In this document: one piece after another, positions 1 through 5,189 of the stretch
Numbering within the stretch: the first letter of the stretch is position 1
How the letters are laid out: each line of letters opens with the position of its first letter
Made by a program: the position numbers and the translations under genes
Source of the DNA: Actinocrinis sp046724665
GTDB taxonomy: Bacteria; Actinomycetota; Actinomycetes; Streptomycetales; Catenulisporaceae
NCBI GenBank assembly: GCA_046724665.1
Contig: JBKOWZ010000171.1
Span: 1 to 6,886 of the forward strand
Direction: 5' to 3'
Length of the DNA stretch: 6,886 bases
Notes under the pieces: generated by a model
The model's input: the letters and a program-made list of their open reading frames with translations, nothing else
What the model was told of the DNA's origin: nothing
Databases searched by the model: none

Positions 1-149
1 GCTCGCGCTGCCCGGTGCGGATCGACTGCCGCACGTACGCGCTGGAGACCGGCGAGGTCTACGGCATCTGGGGCGGCACGACCGAGCGCGAGCGTTCGCA
101 CTCGCACCTGCGCGCGCTCGGGACGGCTTCCGGAGCCGTCAGCGCATAG
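1..149 (+). CDS. WhiB-family Fe-S transcriptional regulator, C-terminal part (5' end outside window)
   Basis: The frame from base 3 to the TAG at 147-149 reads SRCPVRIDC, then TYALETGEVYGIWGGTTERER, then a short Ser/His/Ala-rich tail. This is the conserved end of WhiB-like (Wbl) proteins. The spacing Cys-x5-Cys fits the last two of the four [4Fe-4S] ligands. The first two bases (GC) fit the end of a TGC codon, which would give the usual Cys-x2-Cys-x5-Cys. The GIWGG turn is the family signature that contacts the primary sigma factor. Known of the family: small cytoplasmic redox- or NO-sensitive regulators that work with sigma-A/HrdB. The tail after GIWGG is short and not strongly basic, with no AT-hook like that of WhiB7. 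The stop lies 39 bases before the next gene with no obvious terminator between, so co-transcription is possible. The subgroup cannot be named from this fragment. Confidence 0.93.
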   Translation, partial: SRCPVRIDCRTYALETGEVYGIWGGTTERERSHSHLRALGTASGAVSA

Positions 150-172
150 GCTGCATCTGCCGGCACCGCACG

Positions 173-180
173 AAGGAGGT
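173..180 (+). promoter_or_regulatory. Strong ribosome binding site for the HAD gene
   Basis: AAGGAGGT is a near-perfect complement of the 16S rRNA 3' end. It sits 8 bases before the GTG at 189 and decides that start. The 24 residues ahead of the first HAD motif are therefore likely to be translated. Confidence 0.85.
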
Positions 181-188
181 CCCGATCC

Positions 189-983
189 GTGACCGCATCC
201 AAGCCCGAACCGGCCGTCGATCCGAGCGCGGCAGCCGTCAACCTCGGCCTGAACGCGGCGATCCGCGTCTGCCTGTTCGACATGGACGGCGTGCTGACCA
301 AGACGGCGACCGTGCACGCCGCGGCGTGGAAACAGACCTTCGACACCTTGCTGCGCGGGCTCAGCGCCCGGGCGTCGCGGCCGTTCGAACCGTTCGACGA
401 GGTCGTGGACTACGAGCAGTACGTGGACGGCAAGCCGCGCGCCGACGGCGTGCGGTCGTTCCTGATGACCCGTGGCATCGACCTGCCTGAGGGCGATCCG
501 GACGATCCGCCGACGGCCGAGACGATTCAGGGCGTCGGCAACGCGAAGAACGAGGCGTTCAACGAACTGCTGCGTGCTAAGGGCGTCGAGCGCTACGAGG
601 GTTCGGTGCGTTACGTGCGCGCCGCGCGCGCGGCCGGGCTGCGTACCGCGGTGGTGACGTCGAGCGCGAACTGCGACGCGGTGCTGGCCGCGGCCGACAT
701 GGCCGACCTGTTCGACACCACCTTCGACGGCAACGACCTCAACACCCGGAAGCTGCTGGGCAAGCCGGCTCCGGACAGCTTCCTGGCCGCCGCCCGCGTG
801 CTGGACGCCGAGGCCGCGCAGGCGGCGGTCTTCGACGACGCGCAGGCGGGAGTGCAGGCGGGGCGCGCCGGGGGCTTCGGCCGCGTCGTCGGGGTGGACC
901 GGCTCGGGCAGGCCGAGGCGCTCTACGCGCACGGCGCCGACATCGTGGTGACAGACCTCGAACAGCTGATGGCGGTGCGATGA
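189..983 (+). CDS. pgmB: HAD-superfamily beta-phosphoglucomutase-like protein
   Basis: This 264-residue protein starts at GTG, set by the strong Shine-Dalgarno. The HAD motifs are in order. Motif I is FDMDGVLT with nucleophile Asp31 and acid/base Asp33. Motif II is VVTSS at 155-159. Motif III is Lys192 in GKPAPDSF. Motif IV is the acidic pair Asp216-Asp217 in FDDAQAG, which binds Mg2+. A helical cap lies between motifs I and II and includes YVDGKPRADGVRSFL (78-92), typical of the actinobacterial Rv3400-type branch. Family role: cytosolic conversion of beta-glucose 1-phosphate to glucose 6-phosphate through a phospho-aspartate. The protein is longer than the roughly 220-residue Lactococcus enzyme because of an N-terminal extension and a bigger cap. 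Its stop overlaps the start of a GH65 gene (ATGA), which fits the enzyme that would make its substrate. A trehalose-6-phosphate or other sugar phosphatase is less likely but not excluded by sequence alone. Confidence 0.88.
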   Translation: MTASKPEPAVDPSAAAVNLGLNAAIRVCLFDMDGVLTKTATVHAAAWKQTFDTLLRGLSARASRPFEPFDEVVDYEQYVDGKPRADGVRSFLMTRGIDLPEGDPDDPPTAETIQGVGNAKNEAFNELLRAKGVERYEGSVRYVRAARAAGLRTAVVTSSANCDAVLAAADMADLFDTTFDGNDLNTRKLLGKPAPDSFLAAARVLDAEAAQAAVFDDAQAGVQAGRAGGFGRVVGVDRLGQAEALYAHGADIVVTDLEQLMAVR

Positions 984-3382
984 TCGAGCATCCGGTCTTC
1001 CAGACCGAGCAGTGGCAGCTACGCGAGTCCGAGCTCGACCTGAGCCTGCTACCGCACTCGGAGTCGCTGTTCGCGCTGTCCAACGGGCACATCGGCTGGC
1101 GCGGCAACCTCGACGAGGGCGAGCCGCACGGGCTGCCCGGCACGTACCTCAACGGCGTCTACGAGCTGCGCCCCCTCCCCTACGCCGAGGCGGGCTACGG
1201 CTACCCGGACTCGGGCGAGACGCTGATCAACGTCACCAACGGCAAGCTGATCAGGCTGCTGGTGGACGACGAGCCGTTCGACGTGCGCTACGGGAAGCTG
1301 ATCTCGCACGAGCGCACGCTCGACCTGCGCGACGGCGTGCTGCGGCGCGAGGTCGAGTGGGAGTCGCCGGCCGGGCAGTCGGTGCGGGTGCGCTCGACCC
1401 GGATCGTCTCGCTGACCCAGCGGGCGGTGGCGGCGGTGTGCTTCGAGGTCGAGCCGGTGAACGGACCGGCGCGGATCGTGGTGCAGTCGGAGCTGATCGC
1501 CAACGAGGAGCTGCCCCCGGCCAACGACGACCCGCGCGCCGCGGCCGCGCTCTCCTCGCCGCTGGAGGCCGACCTGCACGAGCACTGCGACGAGCGGATC
1601 ACCATGGTGCACACGGTGCGCCGCAGCAGGCTGCGGGTCGGCGCGGCGATGGAGCACGTGGTGCAGTGCCCGAACGAGTTCAGCGGCAAGGCGCTGTGCA
1701 CCCCGGACCTCGGCCGGTACACGGTGGCCGCACTGCTCCAACCGGGTGAGACGCTCCGGCTGATCAAGTTCGTCAGCTACGGCTGGTCGGCGGTGCGGTC
1801 GCTGCCCGCCGTGCGCGACCAGGTGGACGCGGCGCTCAGCGCGGTGTTGCAGACCGGCTGGGAGGGGCTGCTGGCCGAGCAGCGCGCCTGCCTCGACGAG
1901 TTCTGGTCGCGCGCGGACGTGGAGATCGAGGGCGATCCGCAGATCCAGCAGGCGGTGCGCTTCGCGCTGTTCCACCTGTTCCAGGCGGCCGCGCGGTCCG
2001 AGCAGCGGGCGATCGCGGCCAAGGGGCTGACCGGCAGCGGCTACGACGGCCACGCCTTCTGGGACACCGAGAGCTTCGTGCTCCAGGTGCTGACGTACAT
2101 GGCGCCGGACGCGGTCAAGCACGCGCTGGCCTGGCGGCACAGCACGCTGCCGACGGCGCGCGAGCGGGCCGCGCAGCTCGGCCTGGCCGGGGCCGCGTTC
2201 CCGTGGCGGACCATCTCGGGCAAGGAGTGCTCGGGCTACTGGCCGGCGGGGACCGCGGCGTTCCACATCAACGCGGACATCGCCGACGCGGCGCTGCGCT
2301 ACCAGCGGGCGACGAACGACGTGCGCTTCGACCGCGAGGTCGGGATCGAGCTGCTGGTCTCGACGGCGCGGCTGTGGTGCTCGCTCGGCCACTTCGACGG
2401 CGCCGGCCAGTTCCGCATCGAGGGCGTCACCGGCCCGGACGAGTACAGCGCGCTGGCGGACAACAACGTCTACACGAACCTGATGGCGCAGCAGAACCTG
2501 CAAGCGGCGGCCGACGCGGTGACCCGTGAGCCGGAGCTGGCGCAGGCGTTCTCCGTGACGCCGCAGGAGACTGAGGACTGGCGCGCGGCGGCGAAGGGCA
2601 TGTTCGTGCCCTACGACGAGACCCGCGGCGTGCACCCGCAGGCGGACGGCTTCACCGACCACGAGTTCTGGGACTTCGAGAACACCGAGGCGGACCAGTA
2701 TCCGCTGCTGATGCACTTCCCCTACTTCCAGCTGTACCGCAAACAGGTGATCAAACAGGCCGACCTGGTGCTGGCGCTGCACCTGCGCGGCGACGCGTTC
2801 GACGCACGGGACAAGGCCCGCGACTTCGAGTACTGCGAGCGGCTCACCGTGCGCGACTCGTCGCTGTCGGCGTGCAGCCAGGCGGTGATCGCGGCGGAGG
2901 TCGGGCATCTGCGGCTGGCCTACGACTACCTCGGCGAGGCCGCGCTGATGGACCTGGCGAACCTGGAGAAGAACACCGCGGACGGCCTGCACCTGGCCGC
3001 GCTGGCGGGCAGCTGGATCGCGCTGGTGGCCGGGTTCGGCGGCATGCGGCACCGCGAGGACGGCCTGCTGTTCGCGCCGAGGCTGCCGGCCGGCTGGGAG
3101 CGGCTGTGCTTCCGGCTGCTGCTCCAGGGCAGGATCCTGACGGTGGACGTCACGAAGGGCCAGGCCACATACACCTTGGACGGCCACCGGACCACCGCCG
3201 ACCCGGCCACCGGCGTCCAGAACGCCGATGCCCCGGAGCCCGGGGACGGAATATTCGAACTGCGGCACTACGACCGCAAGCTCTCACTCAGGCCGGGCGA
3301 ATCGGCACGCGCGCCGATCCCCGACCCGGTTGCCCATCCCACGCCGCAGCAACCACGAGGCCGCGCGCCGCGCAGACGGTGA
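980..3382 (+). CDS. Glycoside hydrolase family 65 protein, probable disaccharide phosphorylase (trehalose/maltose/kojibiose type)
   Basis: This 800-residue protein has the usual GH65 length and plan: an N-terminal beta-sandwich (about 1-270), a linker helix region, an (alpha/alpha)6 barrel (about 320-690) and a small C-terminal beta domain (to about 775). Visible motifs are HAFWDTE (358-364, glucose binding), EGVTGPDEY (481-489) with Glu488 at the general-acid position (Glu487 in Lactobacillus brevis maltose phosphorylase), KQADLVLAL (592-600), the Ser-rich loop DSSLS (626-630) and His671 in DGLHLAALAG. The Ser loop and His form the family's phosphate-binding region, which favours a phosphorylase over a hydrolase. 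Predicted reaction: alpha-glucobiose plus phosphate gives glucose plus beta-glucose 1-phosphate in the cytosol. There is no signal peptide. The ATG at 980 overlaps the mutase stop, implying translational coupling and a shared pathway. The last 20 or so residues are a Pro/Arg-rich tail of no known role. The disaccharide cannot be decided from motifs. Confidence 0.92.
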   Translation: MIEHPVFQTEQWQLRESELDLSLLPHSESLFALSNGHIGWRGNLDEGEPHGLPGTYLNGVYELRPLPYAEAGYGYPDSGETLINVTNGKLIRLLVDDEPFDVRYGKLISHERTLDLRDGVLRREVEWESPAGQSVRVRSTRIVSLTQRAVAAVCFEVEPVNGPARIVVQSELIANEELPPANDDPRAAAALSSPLEADLHEHCDERITMVHTVRRSRLRVGAAMEHVVQCPNEFSGKALCTPDLGRYTVAALLQPGETLRLIKFVSYGWSAVRSLPAVRDQVDAALSAVLQTGWEGLLAEQRACLDEFWSRADVEIEGDPQIQQAVRFALFHLFQAAARSEQRAIAAKGLTGSGYDGHAFWDTESFVLQVLTYMAPDAVKHALAWRHSTLPTARERAAQLGLAGAAFPWRTISGKECSGYWPAGTAAFHINADIADAALRYQRATNDVRFDREVGIELLVSTARLWCSLGHFDGAGQFRIEGVTGPDEYSALADNNVYTNLMAQQNLQAAADAVTREPELAQAFSVTPQETEDWRAAAKGMFVPYDETRGVHPQADGFTDHEFWDFENTEADQYPLLMHFPYFQLYRKQVIKQADLVLALHLRGDAFDARDKARDFEYCERLTVRDSSLSACSQAVIAAEVGHLRLAYDYLGEAALMDLANLEKNTADGLHLAALAGSWIALVAGFGGMRHREDGLLFAPRLPAGWERLCFRLLLQGRILTVDVTKGQATYTLDGHRTTADPATGVQNADAPEPGDGIFELRHYDRKLSLRPGESARAPIPDPVAHPTPQQPRGRAPRRR

Positions 3383-3405
3383 CGCCAACACGCAGACGGT
3401 AACGC
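3371..3405 (+). repeat. Short tandem direct repeat across the GH65 stop codon
   Basis: CGCAGACGGTGACGC (3371-3385) recurs as CGCAGACGGTAACGC (3391-3405), matching 14 of 15 bases with a 20-base period. The first copy carries the GH65 stop codon TGA. It looks like a small local duplication at the gene end and has no evident function. Confidence 0.6.
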
Positions 3406-3440
3406 GCGGCGCCAGCGCGTTAGTTCACCAGCGCCGCGCG
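3400..3440. terminator. Candidate bidirectional terminator with two alternative hairpins
   Basis: TAACGCGC (3400-3407) pairs perfectly with GCGCGTTA (3415-3422) around a 7-base loop. Overlapping it, CGCGCGGCGC (3403-3412) pairs perfectly with GCGCCGCGCG (3431-3440). The two stems cannot form together. They lie between convergent genes (stops at 3382 and 3464), where a terminator serving both strands is expected. There is no U-tract, as is usual for actinobacterial terminators. Confidence 0.6.
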
Positions 3441-3463
3441 CACCGATCGCGATCCGGAAACCC

Positions 3464-3946
3464 TCAGCGGCCTTCACCGTTCGGGCCGGCGCGTCCGCCC
3501 GCCCCGGCCGCGTAGACCGCGCGGCCGGCCGAGGCTACCCAGATCCGGTTGGCCAGGGCGACGGTCTCCCGCTCCTCCGCCGCGGCGGCCAGCAACTCCT
3601 GCTCCTCGGCGATCGCGCCGAACAGCACGCGCGCCGCCTCGCCGCTGCGCCGCTCCTGCTCCCGTGCCCGCTCCAGCCGCCGCTGCGCGCTCAGCAGAGC
3701 GCTGAGGTCGCCGGTCCGCTGATGTTCGCGCACCAGCGTCATCGCGGCCTGACACGCCGCGGCGGCGGTCTCCGCGGCGGCCTGCGTGACCCGCCACACG
3801 TGCGCGAGTTCGTCGCTCCACACGCGGCAGACCTCTTCCTCGGCCGCCGCGATGACTTGATCCCGCGCGGCCTGCCCCAGTGCGCGCAGATACTCGTCCA
3901 GTGCCTCGGTCGTTCGGTCGCGCCCATTGCGCCTGATCTCACTCAC
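3464..3946 (-). CDS. Hypothetical all-helical Ala/Glu/Arg-rich protein
   Basis: I do not recognise this gene. From the GTG at 3946 it encodes 160 residues. That start is preferred because GAGGGG lies 7 bases upstream (plus-strand bases 3954-3959). An ATG at 4012 would add 22 low-complexity basic residues and has only a weak binding site. The protein has no proline before residue 155 and is dominated by Ala, Glu, Arg, Gln and Leu. This predicts long helices at about 12-45, 46-77 and 80-135, probably forming a coiled-coil bundle. A single Cys40 and Cys65 are present. There is no signal peptide or membrane span. The last 15 residues are Gly-rich and flexible. Codon use is the strongly GC-ended pattern of the neighbours, supporting a real gene. 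It converges with the GH65 gene and lies downstream of the repeat-protein gene on the same strand, but 396 bases away, so probably has its own promoter. It may be structural or act as a binding partner, but no function can be assigned. Confidence 0.68.
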   Translation of the reverse strand: MSEIRRNGRDRTTEALDEYLRALGQAARDQVIAAAEEEVCRVWSDELAHVWRVTQAAAETAAAACQAAMTLVREHQRTGDLSALLSAQRRLERAREQERRSGEAARVLFGAIAEEQELLAAAAEERETVALANRIWVASAGRAVYAAGAGGRAGPNGEGR

Positions 3947-4342
3947 CCGTTCGCCCCTCGATCCGCGACCGGCAGCCCGCCGATCGCCGCCGGCCGACCA
4001 GGCGTCCTCCATGCCCGTCCGCGTGCGTTCGAAACAACAGTGCGGCCCCCGTCGCGATACTCCGGTCCTATCACGCGGGGGACGGCGAAGCGGTTCATCT
4101 GAGCCATGCAGGTGAGGGAATTGGGTGGTATCGCGGCGAAAGAGACGCGCACAGCGTACTTATCGTTCACGCGGCTGCGGGCCCGCGATAGCCCGTAAGT
4201 GGGACTGCGGCGGAAATGTCTGACTAGTCGAGTCATTCGCCCGGGCGTACCGCCCTACCCGGCGGCCTGCCCCTGAGTCCGCACGTTCCCAGAGGCAGGG
4301 CTCGGAGCCGTCCTGGATCAGCCGGTCATCCGTCGCGCTCGA
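3947..4342. other. Non-coding gap between two minus-strand genes
   Basis: I see no convincing gene in these 396 bases. Open frames here use ATA, CTA, AGA and CGA codons unlike the neighbours. Local GC is lower around 4100-4240. Visible structure includes the binding site GAGGGG for the downstream gene (3954-3959, minus) and a 10-bp palindrome GCGGGCCCGC (4177-4186). There is also an interrupted palindrome TGACT/AGTCA at 4221-4235 with the 8-bp palindrome GACTAGTC inside it, a GGGCG/CGCCC hairpin (4243-4255), and a terminator candidate at 4266-4299. The minus-strand promoter of the helical-protein gene should lie here, but no -35/-10 pair stands out. Confidence 0.5.
4266..4299 (-). terminator. 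Candidate terminator of the hendecad-repeat gene
   Basis: CCTGCCCCTG (4266-4275) pairs with CAGAGGCAGG (4290-4299) in a 10-position stem with one C/A mismatch and a 14-base loop. It lies 43-76 bases beyond the stop of the minus-strand gene at 4343. There is no T-run. A terminator is the most natural reading. Confidence 0.4.
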
Positions 4343-4350
4343 TCAGCCGG
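4316..4350. repeat. 10-bp direct repeat spanning a gene end
   Basis: GATCAGCCGG occurs at 4316-4325 and again at 4341-4350, with a 25-base period. The second copy contains the stop codon of the minus-strand repeat-protein gene. It resembles a small duplication at the 3' end of the gene. Confidence 0.5.
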
Positions 4351-4981
4351 AGCCGCCGGATCTCCTGCCACGACGGCGCACCGCCGCCACGATGCCGACC
4401 AGCGCCGATCCGGCGAAGACCTTGCGGGAGTTCTTGCGCACGGCGTCCACCGCGCGCGATCCCTTCTCGCGCACCGGCGGGGGCGTGGAGCGGCGGACCC
4501 GCTTGGCCAGACCCGAGGCCTGCTCGGCGATCCGCTGCCTGGCGTGCTCCGCGCGGGTCTGCGCTTCGGCCACCGTGCCCTCGGCGGCCTCGCTGGCGAG
4601 GATGACCTTCTGTCCGGCGGCTTCTCCGGCGTGCGCGACCCGCTCCCCCGCCACCTCGCCAGCGTGCGCGACCTTGTCTCCGGCCGCCTCGCCGACGTGC
4701 GCGACACGCTGGCCGAGCCGCTCGCCGATTGCCGCGATCGAGCCGTGCGCCATGCCGTTGGACTTGGCGTCCGCCTCGGCCTCGGCCTGCGCCGAAGCGG
4801 CCTGCGCCGCGGGGTCCGGGTCCGCGACCGGCGCGCCGGCCTCGCCAGGCTGCTGAGTCTCGGCGTCCTGAGTCGCCCGCGCCGCCGCCTCGGTTTGTGC
4901 CTGCGGGGGCGCCGTCCCGGCGTCCTCGCCACCCGCGGCCTCTTCGGGTGGGGGCGACTGTACCGACTGCTCGTCTTCCAT
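4343..4981 (-). CDS. Hendecad-repeat, LEA/YtxH-like protein with C-terminal hydrophobic segment
   Basis: This 212-residue protein starts at the ATG at 4981, chosen because GGGAGGA (plus-strand 4991-4997) lies 9 bases upstream. A GTG at 4990 directly abuts that site, too close to use it. Residues 1-75 are disordered and rich in Ala, Glu, Pro and Gln. Residues 81-157 are seven 11-residue units of the type [R/K]VAHAGE-A-AG-[D/E/Q], ungapped and amphipathic, as in group 3 LEA proteins and apolipoprotein-like helices. A basic stretch (RVRRSTPPPVREK) then precedes a 14-residue hydrophobic segment, VFAGSALVGIVAAV (188-201), closed by RRRGRR. That segment could be a short membrane anchor with a cytoplasmic basic end. 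There is no N-terminal signal. It is divergent from a two-helix membrane-protein gene. Inference: a membrane-surface or stress-protective protein. No family name can be given with confidence, and a purely structural coiled coil is equally possible. Confidence 0.8.
   Translation of the reverse strand: MEDEQSVQSPPPEEAAGGEDAGTAPPQAQTEAAARATQDAETQQPGEAGAPVADPDPAAQAASAQAEAEADAKSNGMAHGSIAAIGERLGQRVAHVGEAAGDKVAHAGEVAGERVAHAGEAAGQKVILASEAAEGTVAEAQTRAEHARQRIAEQASGLAKRVRRSTPPPVREKGSRAVDAVRKNSRKVFAGSALVGIVAAVRRRGRRSGGSG
4511..4741 (-). repeat. Seven tandem 33-bp (11-codon) repeats inside the hendecad protein gene
   Basis: On the minus strand seven consecutive 11-codon units encode SIAAIGERLGQ, RVAHVGEAAGD, KVAHAGEVAGE, RVAHAGEAAGQ, KVILASEAAEG, TVAEAQTRAEH and ARQRIAEQASG. 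Units 2-4 (4610-4708) are close to identical at DNA level too, so they look like recent duplications. The outer units have diverged. Confidence 0.85.
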
Positions 4982-4990
4982 TTCGGCCAC

Positions 4991-4997
4991 TCCTCCC
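4991..4997 (-). promoter_or_regulatory. Ribosome binding site deciding the start of the hendecad gene
   Basis: The minus strand reads GGGAGGA, then 9 bases, then ATG (4981). The in-frame GTG at 4990 would leave no spacer, so the ATG is favoured. Confidence 0.7.
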
Positions 4998-5006
4998 TCA
5001 TTTTCA

Positions 5007-5033
5007 GGCGAGGGGCGTTACGCCCCTTTCGCC
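5007..5033. promoter_or_regulatory. Strong inverted repeat in the leader of the hendecad gene
   Basis: AGGGGCG (5011-5017) and CGCCCCT (5021-5027) are perfect 7-bp arms around a TTA loop. GGCG (5007-5010) and CGCC (5030-5033) extend the stem across a two-base bulge. It lies about 10 bases upstream of the minus-strand ribosome binding site. It could be an operator for a dimeric repressor or an RNA hairpin that tunes translation. Its position beside a start codon makes a terminator unlikely. Confidence 0.5.
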
Positions 5034-5130
5034 ATGCCCTATCCCAATAACCGCGTCCGCGCAAGTCATGCGCGACCCGCACATGGCCGCGGCGAGCACG
5101 GGTATTTGAGGAACCGATCTGACGGTCGGT

Positions 5131-5167
5131 CCGATCCGGCCCCGCTGAGCCGCGGGCCGCGGATCGG
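5131..5167. promoter_or_regulatory. Inverted repeat in the leader of the two-helix membrane protein gene
   Basis: CCGATCCG (5131-5138) and CGGATCGG (5160-5167) are perfect 8-bp arms. A further nested stem, CCCGC (5141-5145) with GCGGG (5152-5156), lies between them. The structure ends 6 bases before the AAGGAGA ribosome binding site (5174-5180) of the plus-strand gene. It may be an operator or a leader hairpin affecting ribosome access. Confidence 0.45.
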
Positions 5168-5189
5168 GCCCGGAAGGAGATGGCGACCG

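Noticed and set aside
1049..3268. 739-codon minus-strand frame opposite the GH65 gene
   Set aside because: It is antisense to a clearly conserved enzyme. Long antisense frames are expected in GC-rich actinobacterial DNA, and its product is low-complexity Arg/Val/Gln/His.
3230..3382. Possible frameshift near the 3' end of the GH65 gene, because the tail is Pro/Arg-rich
   Set aside because: The frame still reads a sensible C-terminal domain end (LSLRPGESARAPIP) before the tail, so a natural extension is simpler than an error.
3943..4236. Minus-strand 97-codon open frame in the intergenic gap
   Set aside because: It uses rare codons (ATA, CTA, AGA, CGA) without the GC-ended bias of neighbouring genes, overlaps the start region of the helical-protein gene and has no recognisable motif.
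4610..4708. 33-bp repeats considered as a CRISPR-like or minisatellite array
   Set aside because: The repeats are contiguous without spacers, exactly 11 codons long and in frame, so they are protein repeats.
4318..5082. 254-codon minus-strand frame overlapping the hendecad gene
   Set aside because: Its product is almost entirely Arg/Pro/Ser, the typical frame-shifted shadow of a GC-rich gene. The overlapping frame has regular repeats and a good ribosome binding site.
5100..5105. GGGTAT as a stress-sigma (SigB/SigF type) -10 element upstream of 5190
   Set aside because: No GTTT-like -35 element lies at the expected 14-17 base distance, so the hexamer alone is not enough to call a promoter.
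5110..5114. GGAAC as an ECF-sigma -35 element
   Set aside because: No GTT or CGTC -10 element lies at a normal spacing downstream.
5034..5189. Upstream in-frame ATG extension of the two-helix membrane protein
   Set aside because: It would add 52 basic residues ahead of the first helix and span the inverted repeat. The ATG at 5190 has its own well-spaced AAGGAGA.
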